This document shows positions 9,042 to 18,261 of a DNA stretch of 64,000 bases, one piece after another (position 1 is the stretch's first letter; each line of letters opens with the position of its first letter). The stretch is from Sporolactobacillus shoreae. Its GTDB lineage: Bacteria; Bacillota; Bacilli; Bacillales; Sporolactobacillaceae. The DNA lies in contig NZ_SRJD01000009.1 of NCBI RefSeq assembly GCF_004684935.1, forward strand, positions 62,001-126,000, in the 5' to 3' direction. Both the position numbers and the translations under genes were made by a program. Below the pieces are notes generated by a model. That model saw nothing but the letters and a program-made list of their open reading frames with translations. It had not been told where the DNA came from and ran no database searches.

Positions 9042-9611
9042 ATGTGGTATTATGAAAAGAAACTCCAGTATCCTGTCCGTGTCAGTACGTGCAATCCGAC
9101 GCTCGCAAAGTACCTTATAGAACAGTACGGGGGCGCTGACGGGGAATTGGCGGCCGCCCTTCGTTACTTGAATCAGCGCTATACGATACCGGATCAGGTC
9201 ATTGGGCTTCTGAACGACATAGGTACCGAAGAGTTCGCCCATCTGGAAATGATCGCAACAATGGTCTATAAACTTACAAAAGACGCCACACCTGAGCAGT
9301 TGAAAGCAGCAGGACTGGGCGCGCATTACGTAAATCATGGTAAATCGCTTTACTTCGAGAATGCCGGAGGTGAGAGTTTTACCGTCGCGCATATCCAGTC
9401 CAAGGGGGATCCGGTCGCAGATCTCTACGAAGATATTGCCGCAGAAGAAAAGGCCCGGTCGACTTACCAGTGGATCATTAATTTATCAGATGATCAGGGA
9501 CTGAACGACTCGCTCGGATTCCTGCGTGAGCGCGAAATCGTTCATTCACAGCGTTTCCGGGAAGCGGTCGAGTTAATCAAGGAGGACCGGACAGAGAAAA
9601 AGGTATTTTAA
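9042..9611 (+). CDS. cotJC: Spore coat protein CotJC (manganese catalase family)
   Basis: 189 residues of ferritin-like, dimanganese catalase type. Metal-ligand carboxylates and histidines are seen in EEFAHLEM (near residue 65) and in the helices around AAEEKAR and EREIVHSQRF. CotJC is deposited in the coat and may destroy peroxide; enzymatic activity is not shown for all members. The start ATG lies behind AGGAGATGAG. The stop codon lies inside the direct repeat that borders a small insertion element immediately downstream. Confidence 0.93.
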   Translation: MWYYEKKLQYPVRVSTCNPTLAKYLIEQYGGADGELAAALRYLNQRYTIPDQVIGLLNDIGTEEFAHLEMIATMVYKLTKDATPEQLKAAGLGAHYVNHGKSLYFENAGGESFTVAHIQSKGDPVADLYEDIAAEEKARSTYQWIINLSDDQGLNDSLGFLREREIVHSQRFREAVELIKEDRTEKKVF

Positions 9612-9721
9612 TTTTAGGCTTTGTTAAACTTGTCTGTTGTTTTTCGCTTCATGCGCTCGCTTTCCTCTTCAATCAACGGAGGGGCAAAATCAACATTGAA
9701 TTTGAACATAGCCTAATTTTA
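9609..9721 (+). repeat. 8-bp direct repeats (target duplication) flanking the small insertion
   Basis: TAATTTTA occurs at 9609-9616 and again at 9714-9721. The first copy begins with the cotJC stop codon (9609-9611). Confidence 0.7.
9617..9713. mobile_element. 97-bp MITE-like element
   Basis: The ends GGCTTTGTTAAACTTG and (reverse) GGCTATGTTCAAATTC match at 12 of 16 positions. They are bordered by a perfect 8-bp direct repeat. There is no room for a transposase, so it would be non-autonomous. 8-bp duplications are produced by IS6, ISL3, IS1595 and some IS256 elements; the family cannot be assigned here. No second copy was seen in this window. Confidence 0.6.
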
Positions 9722-9773
9722 AAACAAACATCCTGCTGCATGAAGCGCAATGCAGCATTTATTGTTTTTTTTT
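9722..9773 (+). terminator. Terminator of cotJABC
   Basis: Core arms TGCTGCAT/ATGCAGCA at 9734-9741 and 9750-9757, with additional AAACAA/TTGTTT pairing and a run of nine T. The small insertion separates it from the cotJC stop. Confidence 0.75.
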
Positions 9774-9900
9774 ACTTGAGCTTTGTTAAAGAACCATATT
9801 ATTTTTTGGCAGGCTCGTGAAAAATCCAGTTTGGCAGCAGCCACAGAAGTAACAATAAAGTTTAACACCTTATATTTAACAGGATTAAGCTTCCCTCCCT
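9774..9900. other. Non-coding remainder between cotJ terminator and ypbF
   Basis: AT-rich. A GAGCTTTGTTAAAG stretch at 9779-9792 resembles one end of the neighbouring 97-bp element, but no matching second end or duplication is convincing. Nothing else is seen. Confidence 0.3.
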
Positions 9901-10347
9901 CTATTTATAGAATAAGTTAATATCCATCTCTTTAAGAAGATACTGCATAATTTCGTATCTTCCGGATCCGTCAGGTTCTTTTGGCCAAAGTTCCCATGCT
10001 CTGTCAATCATCTCTTCACGCAGTTCATCAAAGTCATCTTCCGCATCCTTAGCTTCTTTTTGCGTACGCATATAAATGAACAGAATCAGTAATCCCGATA
10101 CACCAAGCAGCAAAACCTCGGGTTCCCTGACCATTAGGTTCAACCCGTGCAGTGAAGCCATACTCCTCCCTTCAAATACAAGTAGATATAAAACAAAAGC
10201 ACTGTTTGTCAAAATCAGAAAAAAACCGGTTACAGACCGCCTTTTTTTCCAATGATTTTCTTTTAATTTTCTCTTTTCCAGTTCCTTAAGGATTTCATAT
10301 GCCAGAGCCGGAAGAGCCCCTTTTTCCCGCAGTGTATCCAGCGACAC
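9901..10347 (-). CDS. ypbF: DUF2663 membrane protein, YpbF
   Basis: 148 residues with two predicted membrane helices (about residues 38-58 and 78-95) between charged ends. The C-terminal half is acidic (KDAEDDFDELREEMIDRAWELWP). Length, topology and position immediately downstream of recQ identify it as YpbF. Its function is unknown. GGGGG precedes the ATG. Confidence 0.78.
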   Translation of the reverse strand: MSLDTLREKGALPALAYEILKELEKRKLKENHWKKRRSVTGFFLILTNSAFVLYLLVFEGRSMASLHGLNLMVREPEVLLLGVSGLLILFIYMRTQKEAKDAEDDFDELREEMIDRAWELWPKEPDGSGRYEIMQYLLKEMDINLFYK

Positions 10348-10419
10348 ATAGCCACCCCCTCGGAATAAGCTATGCGCTGGAAACCAGATTTAGGACAGCC
10401 ACTCTTCAGAGTGACACGC

Positions 10420-11988
10420 TCAGCTATCAGGCTCAACCTTTTCACACGCGAGGAGCCTGTCCAGCCTTTTTTTCCAATCCACTTCGATGCCCGAATTGTT
10501 CAGCGCCGAGTGCTGATGGCTAAGAAAATCGCCGATTTTTGCACCACATCGGTCACAGCACAAATCAGGCTTTGTTTCCAATTTTTCACCAAAATAGCTT
10601 AGGCATGATACTCTTCGGCATCCTTTTTCTGAGATCCAGGAACGCATCCGCGCCAAATCTTTCATTTGAACAGATCGGCGATTTTCTATCAGCCGTATAC
10701 AGTCATCATAAAGTAAAGCAACTGGCCTCCCGGAGCTTTTGGTTATGAACTGTTCAAGAATAAACCGGGCCGCCGTTTCACCCGCACCCATAATACGGAT
10801 CACATCAATGAAACGTTCTGAATCCTTCGGCAGCTGATACTCGCCCTGATCCAACTGATTCAGAGCAAATTTTAAAATCGATGGGGAAGGGTAATTACTG
10901 TCGATAAAAGCTTCAGGCAGCCGATCATCTGCCGGTGAATGAAGAAGCACAGCAAGACCCTGACCACCATCCCTCGCGGCTCTTCCCACTTCCTGAAGGT
11001 AGGCATTCATCGTGCTCGGATAATGAAAGTGAACAACGACGCGAATATCTGCCTTATTAATACCCATGCCAAATGCGTTCGTACAGCAAAGAATGTCGAG
11101 TTCACCGCTCAGAAACTGATTTTGAATTTTTCTCCGGTCTTCGGGTTCCATACCGCCATGATAGAAAGCGGTACGGAATCCCAGTCTTTTTGAGATATCC
11201 TTGGATAACTTTTCTGACCATTCCCTGCCGGAACAATAGATGATGCCCGGGAATTCCACTTTTCCGAGCAGTTCAATTAATTGGTTTGTTTTGTCCTCAC
11301 TGTTTTTCGCTTCAAGGACGATAAACGAAATATTGGGTCTGTCGACGCTCATCAGGAACTGCTGCGCCGACTCCAAGTGAAGATAGCGGACAATATCCTT
11401 CTTGACTCTCTGATCCGCAGTTGCTGTCAGAGCGAGACAAACAGGTGAGCCAAGCCGAATCCTGATCTCAGCAAGATGCAAGTAGTCCGGACGGAACTCG
11501 TGACCCCACTGGGAAATGCAGTGCGCCTCATCGACGACAAACAAAGAAATCGGCACTTTCTCAAGGGCCCTCGAAACACGAGGCTGCCTGATCATTTCAG
11601 GTGAAATGAACAAAAAGCGGAGCTGCCTCAGCTGGGACAGCACACGCTTTCTTTCCTCAGGGTTAAGCATGCTGTTCAGCGTGCGTACCTTGTTCTCTCC
11701 CAGACGGCGGAGTGAATCCGCCTGATCCTCCATAAGAGAAAGAAGAGGTGAAACGATAAGCACCAGACCGTTCAGGATGTATCCGGGCAACTGATAGCAA
11801 AGTGACTTTCCGCCCCCGGTTGGCATCATGGCGAAAACATCCTGATGCTTCAGCAGCGCGTTGACAACTTCTCTTTGCCTGTTTCGAAATTCCGAATAGC
11901 CAAATACTTTGTGGAGTACTTCTTCAGCCTTCGCCATTTCTTGATCGATTGGTCTGTTCCTGTTTTCTGGTTTCTGCAGGGCATCCAA
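10420..11988 (-). CDS. recQ: ATP-dependent DNA helicase RecQ
   Basis: 522 residues, 3'-5' superfamily 2 helicase acting in replication-fork repair. Motif I MPTGGGKS, the DEAH box in VVDEAHCISQWGHEFRPDY, the ALTATAD motif III and motif VI QEVGRAARDG are all present. The zinc-binding Cys set is near the end (SCLSYFGE..CCDRCG). No C-terminal HRDC domain follows, as in the short RecS/YpbC type. The start is TTG at 11988 with GAGGGG upstream, directly after the stop of ypbB; the two are coupled. Confidence 0.93.
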   Translation of the reverse strand: MDALQKPENRNRPIDQEMAKAEEVLHKVFGYSEFRNRQREVVNALLKHQDVFAMMPTGGGKSLCYQLPGYILNGLVLIVSPLLSLMEDQADSLRRLGENKVRTLNSMLNPEERKRVLSQLRQLRFLFISPEMIRQPRVSRALEKVPISLFVVDEAHCISQWGHEFRPDYLHLAEIRIRLGSPVCLALTATADQRVKKDIVRYLHLESAQQFLMSVDRPNISFIVLEAKNSEDKTNQLIELLGKVEFPGIIYCSGREWSEKLSKDISKRLGFRTAFYHGGMEPEDRRKIQNQFLSGELDILCCTNAFGMGINKADIRVVVHFHYPSTMNAYLQEVGRAARDGGQGLAVLLHSPADDRLPEAFIDSNYPSPSILKFALNQLDQGEYQLPKDSERFIDVIRIMGAGETAARFILEQFITKSSGRPVALLYDDCIRLIENRRSVQMKDLARMRSWISEKGCRRVSCLSYFGEKLETKPDLCCDRCGAKIGDFLSHQHSALNNSGIEVDWKKRLDRLLACEKVEPDS

Positions 11989-13053
11989 TTAGTTCCCCTC
12001 TCTTTCCACTGCTTCTTTGGCTAGAGCCAGCCGGATTTGAAAATAGGAAGCCTGGTCACGGAGTTCTTTCTTTATCGGCTTAAGCTGTTTCGTGTGCAGT
12101 CGGGTCGCGGATTTGATGATCATCTGATTGACTGAATCAGGCAAAAAGGAAGAAATATTAAAACCCGGAATTTTCAGAGTCAGTTCAATGATATGATCTT
12201 CTATGGTTCCATGGGAGAGCTGTCTCTGTTCAGTCAATTTTTCAAAAGTTAAGCCTTCTTTGATTAAATGATATGTCTCCTCAGCCGAACGCGAAAGATC
12301 ATTCCGTTTTTTACTCATCAGACGGGCTAGGGTCGGAAAATCGGAAGGTATATTACTGACCGTGTGCAGCAGACGACGAATGGCAGCTTTTGAAAAGACG
12401 TGACTTTGGTAAGTGTCAATTTTCACAGCTGATCCTGTCTGATCCACTGTCAGGCCAGGCATACCGTATCCGCTTAGCTGAAGGCACAATATGTCGGCCT
12501 CAGTCACAGGCATTGTCTCAAGAAGGCTGTATAGTTCCTCATACAGTGCGCAGGCCAGATCTTTCCTTCTAGCGCGAGACCCAATGATAAAACGTCGGAC
12601 AGCTTCTGTTATACCGGCACGGTGTGAGACCGGCAAAAAAGAATGACTGCCATGGATCAGTTCGGACAAGGTCTGAACGCACAGCTGCAGTTTAAGCCAG
12701 AAATCAGTTTCCATTCTCACATTTTCGGTATACTTAAGATCCTGAGGGAAAGAGTGACGATCGGCTAGTTGCGACAACGTATCTATTCCAGATGGGGTCA
12801 GGGCATATTTCTCGTGATCTCCATTTAACTGGCTGATCCAGCCCTTTCCGAGGCAGTCATCTGATAGACTTAATAAATGTCCGCGTTCTAACATGTCGAA
12901 TGTGTGATACAGAGGTTGAATATGAAAAAACGCGCAGTCCTGAATTGCTTGAACAGACTGTCTGCCCTGTAATATATGAATGATCCCTGAGAGCGTCCGT
13001 TCTCCGTTAATCTGACTAATCAATTTCAGCATTAAATAATATCGAAATGACAC
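11989..13053 (-). CDS. ypbB: Helix-turn-helix protein YpbB
   Basis: About 354 residues, with the YpbB N-terminal segment (INGERTLSGIIHILQGRQSVQAIQD) and a C-terminal helix-turn-helix of the RecQ-associated type (LSHGTIEDHIIEL). It always precedes recQ in Bacillales, which suggests a joint role in DNA metabolism; no activity is known. The start is uncertain: GTG at 13053 has GGAGG seven bases before it and is preferred. The ATG at 13059 is only one base from the same site. Confidence 0.8.
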   Translation of the reverse strand: MSFRYYLMLKLISQINGERTLSGIIHILQGRQSVQAIQDCAFFHIQPLYHTFDMLERGHLLSLSDDCLGKGWISQLNGDHEKYALTPSGIDTLSQLADRHSFPQDLKYTENVRMETDFWLKLQLCVQTLSELIHGSHSFLPVSHRAGITEAVRRFIIGSRARRKDLACALYEELYSLLETMPVTEADILCLQLSGYGMPGLTVDQTGSAVKIDTYQSHVFSKAAIRRLLHTVSNIPSDFPTLARLMSKKRNDLSRSAEETYHLIKEGLTFEKLTEQRQLSHGTIEDHIIELTLKIPGFNISSFLPDSVNQMIIKSATRLHTKQLKPIKKELRDQASYFQIRLALAKEAVEREGN

Positions 13054-13182
13054 ATGCATTCCTCCAGATTTCAATTGTAAATAAAGAAACACGCCATGCT
13101 GAAAAGACTAGTTTCAACTTATATTTTATCTTTTTTAAAGAAAACTTTCGATAATTTTTCACACCCTTCGTTATTGAAGAGG

Positions 13183-13211
13183 TTGAAATCGCAGCTCCTG
13201 TTACCTACAAT
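13183..13211 (+). promoter_or_regulatory. Sigma-A promoter of fer
   Basis: TTGAAA (13183-13188), 17-bp spacer, TACAAT (13206-13211), 53 bp before the ferredoxin start. Confidence 0.65.
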
Positions 13212-13228
13212 TAGAAAAGTAATGATAG

Positions 13229-13519
<291 letters not shown>

Positions 13520-13530
13520 TTAAGCAGAAC

Positions 13531-13563
13531 GAAACAAGCTTGCCTCCCGGGCAAGCTTGTTTC
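13531..13563. terminator. Bidirectional terminator between fer and resE
   Basis: Perfect 14-bp arms (13531-13544 and 13550-13563) around a 5-base loop between convergent genes. Confidence 0.8.
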
Positions 13564-13578
13564 CGTTTATTAACTATC

Positions 13579-15339
13579 CTAATCCCCGTTATCAGGCAGA
13601 CTGAACTGAAAAGTTGTCCCATGTTCCTTCCTGCTATTGACACTGATTTCTCCGCCATGAGCATCGATAATATGCTTCGCGATAGCAAGTCCAAGCCCAG
13701 TCCCTGATTTTCCTCTCGTTCTTGCCTTATCTGCTTTATAGAACCGTTCAAAAACAAAGGGCAGATCTTCCTCAGCTATTCCGGTTCCTGAGTCCCGGAC
13801 TTTAACAGAAAGTTCACCCGATTCCAGATGAACGCTGATATGGACCCATCCCTCTTCAGAAGTATGACGTATCGCATTATCTATGAGATTAGTCATAACC
13901 TGTTCCACTCGATCGGGATCAAAGACGAAGCAATCATTTTCTCCAGCGTCGGTTTCCAGTTCAAGTCTGATTCCGGTTTTCTCTGCCAGATTGCTGAATT
14001 TATTCACCGTGTGGCTGAAAAAGTCAATCAGGGGGACATCCTTTTTATTTAACTGAAAGTGCCCCGCTTCCAGCTTTGCAAGATCCAGCAATTCATTGAC
14101 GAGGCGTCCCAGCCTTTTAGACTCGTCAAGAATAATCTTTGCCATGTCTGTTTTTTCCTGATCCGTCTCTGCGATCCCGTCAATAATCGCTTCACTATAG
14201 CCCTGGATCATTGAGACGGGTGTACGGAGTTCATGACTCACATTCGCGACAAAGCCTTTTTTCATCTGATCAATATGCTGCTCTTCAGTCATATCACGAA
14301 GTACGGCGACCGCGCCCCTGATTTTCTGACGGCTATAAAGGGGTGTGAGAATCACGACCCAAAACCTTCCCTGAGTAGTCACATTCTGGATTTGCTGTTT
14401 TCGTTCGCCCGACGCACTTAAAAGCATTTCAGTCAAGATTGAGGGAGATCTTGCATCATCATGTTCAAATGCCCAGGATCGGACAAAAGCGGTCGCCGGA
14501 GGGTTTTTTGCTTTAATTCTGCCATTTTCGTCAAGAAGGACGACCCCGTCTGCCATATTATCAAGTATTCCGGCCAGCTGTTCTTTTTCCTGGTTGAGAG
14601 CCGTCATATTCGCTTTCAAATCATCTCTCATTTTGTTGAATGCTACGGCCAGATCACCAACTTCATCCCTTGTGACGACAGGAACATTAATATCAAAATT
14701 TCCGCGGGCTACCTGAAGAACCGCTGTGCGCATTCTACGCAAAGGGGCTCCGATACGGGTGGACAGAAAAAAGGCAAAAAAGGTCGTCAGAATGATCGCT
14801 ATGCCTGTACTGATATAGATCAGCTTTTTAGATTGATCGATCGCATTTTGAGCGATATTCAGCGTCTGAAATATGTATAGGGCGCCATTTTCACCTAAAC
14901 GGGTATGAACAGGCAGGCCAATGATGATCATCTTTGCCGGGGTAGTACCGCCATTACTAAAAGCGCCTTGTTTTTCCACAAATTTGCCGGAAACAAGGGC
15001 TTTATTTAATACCGGATCCGATTGAAAGAAATGGCGGTTTAATCTAGGAAATCCTTTGTCGGGTGCAGAAAACCAATAGTCCCGATTGGTTACCAAGGCG
15101 CTGCCGGCTGAGTAGACCCCGGAGATATCCGAAATAGAATTGAGCGCCGTACGCCTGTCTCCGCCATTTTCGATCAACTGCACCGATTTGGTTCCAATTT
15201 TGTGCATTTGAAGTTCAGTCTGATGCAAATTACTGTTTTCAAAAAATTGTAAGAGCAAAATGGTCAGAAAAACAAGCGCTATGGCAACGATGGCAATAAT
15301 CGTTGCCCAAAGTTTTGTAATGATGCCGCGCCAAATCAT
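13579..15339 (-). CDS. resE: Sensor histidine kinase ResE
   Basis: 586 residues, like B. subtilis ResE. Order: membrane helix (about 10-32), extracellular sensor, second helix (about 172-195), HAMP (to about 248), PAS (about 255-355), HisKA with FVANVSHELRTPVSMIQGY, and HATPase with DNAIRHTSEEG, DSGTGIAEEDLPFVFERF and KSGTGLGLAI. It phosphorylates ResD under oxygen limitation or nitric oxide. It overlaps resD by 4 bp. The usual resABC genes are not present upstream. Confidence 0.9.
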   Translation of the reverse strand: MIWRGIITKLWATIIAIVAIALVFLTILLLQFFENSNLHQTELQMHKIGTKSVQLIENGGDRRTALNSISDISGVYSAGSALVTNRDYWFSAPDKGFPRLNRHFFQSDPVLNKALVSGKFVEKQGAFSNGGTTPAKMIIIGLPVHTRLGENGALYIFQTLNIAQNAIDQSKKLIYISTGIAIILTTFFAFFLSTRIGAPLRRMRTAVLQVARGNFDINVPVVTRDEVGDLAVAFNKMRDDLKANMTALNQEKEQLAGILDNMADGVVLLDENGRIKAKNPPATAFVRSWAFEHDDARSPSILTEMLLSASGERKQQIQNVTTQGRFWVVILTPLYSRQKIRGAVAVLRDMTEEQHIDQMKKGFVANVSHELRTPVSMIQGYSEAIIDGIAETDQEKTDMAKIILDESKRLGRLVNELLDLAKLEAGHFQLNKKDVPLIDFFSHTVNKFSNLAEKTGIRLELETDAGENDCFVFDPDRVEQVMTNLIDNAIRHTSEEGWVHISVHLESGELSVKVRDSGTGIAEEDLPFVFERFYKADKARTRGKSGTGLGLAIAKHIIDAHGGEISVNSRKEHGTTFQFSLPDNGD

Positions 15340-16058
15340 CCGTTACTCTCAACTTCTATTTTGTATCCAACGCCCCAAACTGTGACGATCATGTTGGCAG
15401 CTTCTTCCGATATCCGGTTCAATTTTTCTCTCAAACGTTTTACATGTGTGTCAACTGTTCTGAGATCCCCGAAAAATTCATAGTTCCAGACATCCTTCAG
15501 CAATTGTTCACGTGAGAAAACCTTATCGGGATTTTGAGCAAGATAGTATAAGAGATCATATTCTTTTGGGGTCAGATTAACCTCCTGATTTTCTACTTTG
15601 ACCCGGTGTGCGTCATGATCAATCATCAGATGCGGAAAAACAAGTTCATTTTTGGAAGTTGTCTCTGTTTCCAAAAATTTGGTCTTGGATGACCGCCTGA
15701 GCAGAGCCTTCACCCTGAGTACAACCTCGCGCGGGCTGAACGGTTTTACAATGTAATCATCCGTTCCAACTTCAAAGCCTTGAACACGGTTTGCCTCTTC
15801 ACCTTTCGCAGTCAGCATGATGACAGGGGTCGCCTTGAATTCACGTAGTTTCTCACAGACTTCGATCCCATCCATTCCAGGAAGCATCAGATCAAGAAGA
15901 ATTAATTCGTAATCTTTGTCAAGTGCTTTCTGAAGCGCTGTCTCACCATCTCCTGCCTCATCAATCTGATAATCTTCCCGCTCAAGATACATTTTTAATA
16001 ACTTTCGGATTCTCTCTTCATCATCAACAATTAAAATTGCCGCTTTCTTCTCAATCAT
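15336..16058 (-). CDS. resD: Response regulator ResD (OmpR family)
   Basis: 240 residues: receiver (DDEERIRKLL, phospho-Asp in LILLDLMLPGMDG, Lys in IVKPFSPRE) and winged-helix DNA-binding domain (LTPKEYDLLYYLAQNP..DLRTVDTHVKRLREKL). The sequence closely follows B. subtilis ResD throughout (for example KGEEANRVQGFE and FPHLMIDHDAHRV). It controls genes for anaerobic and nitrosative conditions. In this genome rluB is the next gene upstream, so the kinase pair stands without the cytochrome maturation genes. Confidence 0.92.
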   Translation of the reverse strand: MIEKKAAILIVDDEERIRKLLKMYLEREDYQIDEAGDGETALQKALDKDYELILLDLMLPGMDGIEVCEKLREFKATPVIMLTAKGEEANRVQGFEVGTDDYIVKPFSPREVVLRVKALLRRSSKTKFLETETTSKNELVFPHLMIDHDAHRVKVENQEVNLTPKEYDLLYYLAQNPDKVFSREQLLKDVWNYEFFGDLRTVDTHVKRLREKLNRISEEAANMIVTVWGVGYKIEVESNG

Positions 16059-16279
16059 CCAATGATCCTCCCGTCAGCCATATCGTTCTCTCTCTTAACT
16101 TCCTTATGATGGAACAAAAACAAAAAACCGATCTAATCCCATTCGGCCCGATTTCAGATAATGTGTCAATCCTATGTCTTATTTTATACAATTTCTTAAA
16201 AAAAAACATCTTTCCGATTTATTTAACCCAATATTAGTTTTCTATTTTGTTGAAATAGACCAAAAAAACATCGAAGGTA

Positions 16280-17011
16280 TCATCCCTGGTTCTCGCGATT
16301 GGCCAGATGATAAAGAGTTTTTACTTCATGCGGCTTGAGTGTTCTGCTGTCACCGGGATGCAGTCCCGTCAGGCTGAGAAAACCATACCGCTCACGTTTC
16401 AACTTTCGCACATGCAGATGAAGCGCTGAAAACATGCGCCTGACCTGCCGGTTCCGCCCCTCATGAATTGTGATCTGAACCGAAGCTGTTCCCTTTTCAC
16501 TGTCACTGGCGACAAGTCTTACTTTTGCCTCCGCCGTCATTCCGTCTTCAAGTTCAATTCCTGTGGCAAGTTTCTTTAACTGCTCGGCCTTCGGAATCGG
16601 ATTGATTCGTGCTATGTATGTTTTATCAATTTCAAAACGGGGATGCATCAGACGATTCGCCAGTTCTCCATCATTAGTCAGCAGTATCGCGCCCGATGTA
16701 TCATAGTCAAGGCGTCCGACAGGGAAAATTCGCTGAGGAACATGTTTAAAAAAATCAACGACTGTCGTCCGTTCTCTGTCATCGGTGACGGAGGAAATAA
16801 CGCCGACAGGTTTGTAAAATAAAAAATATACGGGAAGCTCCTTATCGATCGGGATACCATTCACAGAAATCTCATCCTTCTCCGAGACTTTTGTGCCAAG
16901 TTCAGTAACTGTCCGGCCATTAACTTGAACCATACCGGCAGTAATCAATTGTTCAGCCTTTCTTCTTGATGCTACGCCTGCCTGCGCAATCACTTTCTGT
17001 AGTCGTTCCAT
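16280..17011 (-). CDS. rluB: 23S rRNA pseudouridine synthase RluB
   Basis: 243 residues: N-terminal S4 RNA-binding domain (MERLQKVIAQAGVASRRKAEQLI) and RsuA/RluB/E/F catalytic domain with the aspartate in GRLDYDTSGAILLTNDG (near residue 102). It modifies a uridine of 23S rRNA in the peptidyl transferase region. It is located between resD and spmB, the B. subtilis order. The start ATG has AGGTGAAAGG upstream. Confidence 0.92.
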   Translation of the reverse strand: MERLQKVIAQAGVASRRKAEQLITAGMVQVNGRTVTELGTKVSEKDEISVNGIPIDKELPVYFLFYKPVGVISSVTDDRERTTVVDFFKHVPQRIFPVGRLDYDTSGAILLTNDGELANRLMHPRFEIDKTYIARINPIPKAEQLKKLATGIELEDGMTAEAKVRLVASDSEKGTASVQITIHEGRNRQVRRMFSALHLHVRKLKRERYGFLSLTGLHPGDSRTLKPHEVKTLYHLANRENQG

Positions 17012-17132
17012 CCTTTCACCTCAAAGTTATCATAACGCCGTCAATCGCTTTTCTCAAGTTTCAATATTTGTTCACTACTTTTGGATTAGTTTCCTTATTT
17101 CTATGCGAATCCAACATTCTCCCGCGCTTAAA

Positions 17133-17666
17133 TTATGCTCCGAAAATAAGCGTCACGATCACCACGGAACAGATCACGCCAACCGCGTCGGCAAGCAGCC
17201 CTACCTTCAGTGCATCTCCGATCCGGTGAATCCCGACGGCCCCGAAATAGACGGTCACAACATAAAACGTGGTATCTGTACTTCCCTGCATAACCGATGC
17301 CAGCCGGCCGATGAACGAATCGGGTCCGTGTATCTTTATCAGTTCGGCCATCAGTCCTAGCGCGCCTGTGCCGGAAATTGGTCGCATAAGGGCAAGAGGA
17401 ACAACCTCCGCAGGCATCCCCACAGCGGAAAGAAAGGGTTCAATTGCCCTTATCAAAGCATCCATCGCTCCCGACGCACGGAATACTCCGATGGCTGTCA
17501 GCATGCCGACAAGAAAAGGCATAATGGATACAGCAAGCGAAAATCCATCTTTTCCTCCTTCAACAAAAGTTTCATATGTTGCTGTTTTTCTGAAGGTTCC
17601 GTAAAGAAGAATGACAGCAATCAGGATAGGAATCAGCCACAGGGACAGTGCTGTCATAAAGGCCAT
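17133..17666 (-). CDS. spmB: Spore maturation protein SpmB
   Basis: About 177 residues with several membrane helices and a nucleoside-recognition (Gate) domain. With SpmA it is needed for full core dehydration and heat resistance of spores. The start is set at ATG 17666 (MAFMTALS), preceded by GGAAGGAG; the frame continues upstream into spmA. It starts one base after the spmA stop. Confidence 0.9.
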   Translation of the reverse strand: MAFMTALSLWLIPILIAVILLYGTFRKTATYETFVEGGKDGFSLAVSIMPFLVGMLTAIGVFRASGAMDALIRAIEPFLSAVGMPAEVVPLALMRPISGTGALGLMAELIKIHGPDSFIGRLASVMQGSTDTTFYVVTVYFGAVGIHRIGDALKVGLLADAVGVICSVVIVTLIFGA

Positions 17667-17667
17667 A

Positions 17668-18261
17668 TTATTTTTTCTCCTTCCGCTTACGTAAATAATA
17701 AAAAATCCGATCAATAATTAAGGCCGACAATGTAGTACAAAGAGTGGCCATAAGCGTTGGCCCGACGATGTCCGCTGGCGAAGATGATCGGTATTGCATT
17801 CGAATGGCAATCACCGTTGCCGGGACTAATGTCAGCCCTGAAGTGTTCAGCGCAAGCAATGTAATCATCGATCTGCTTGGCTTATTAAGCCCTCCATTCA
17901 ATTTCTTAAGCTCCTGCATTGCTTTAATCCCCATCGGTGTTGCAGCGTTGCCGAGCCCGAAAAGATTGGCAATGATATTTGAGAGAATGTAGCCCATTGC
18001 CGGATGGTCCGGCGGAACTTCCGGAAAAATACGACGCACTACAGGTTTAAAAATAAATGAGAGCTTCTCAAGCAAACCGGATTTTTCTGCAATTTTCATC
18101 AATCCAAGCCAGAATATGAGAATACTGGCCAATCCGATGCACAACGTCACAGCGTCAGTTGCTGATTTGAAAATGGCGTTATTCACCTGTCCCATTGTTC
18201 CACTGAAGGAGGCATAGACAATCCCAATACAAAAAAGGGCAACCCAGATTATATTGATCAT
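17668..18261 (-). CDS. spmA: Spore maturation protein SpmA
   Basis: 197 residues, multi-pass membrane protein with a Gate domain (GLGNAATPMGIKAMQEL is the SpmA signature). It acts with SpmB; the transported or sensed solute is unknown. It overlaps the end of dacB by 4 bp, so dacB-spmA-spmB form one operon expressed in the mother cell (sigma E) in B. subtilis. Confidence 0.92.
   Translation of the reverse strand: MINIIWVALFCIGIVYASFSGTMGQVNNAIFKSATDAVTLCIGLASILIFWLGLMKIAEKSGLLEKLSFIFKPVVRRIFPEVPPDHPAMGYILSNIIANLFGLGNAATPMGIKAMQELKKLNGGLNKPSRSMITLLALNTSGLTLVPATVIAIRMQYRSSSPADIVGPTLMATLCTTLSALIIDRIFYYLRKRKEKK

Noticed and set aside
8766-9392. 208-residue minus-strand ORF across cotJB-cotJC
   Set aside because: It is the complement of well-supported coat genes and has no recognisable domain.
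9779-9900. Second copy of the MITE
   Set aside because: Only one end resembles the 97-bp element; there is no matching end and no direct repeat.
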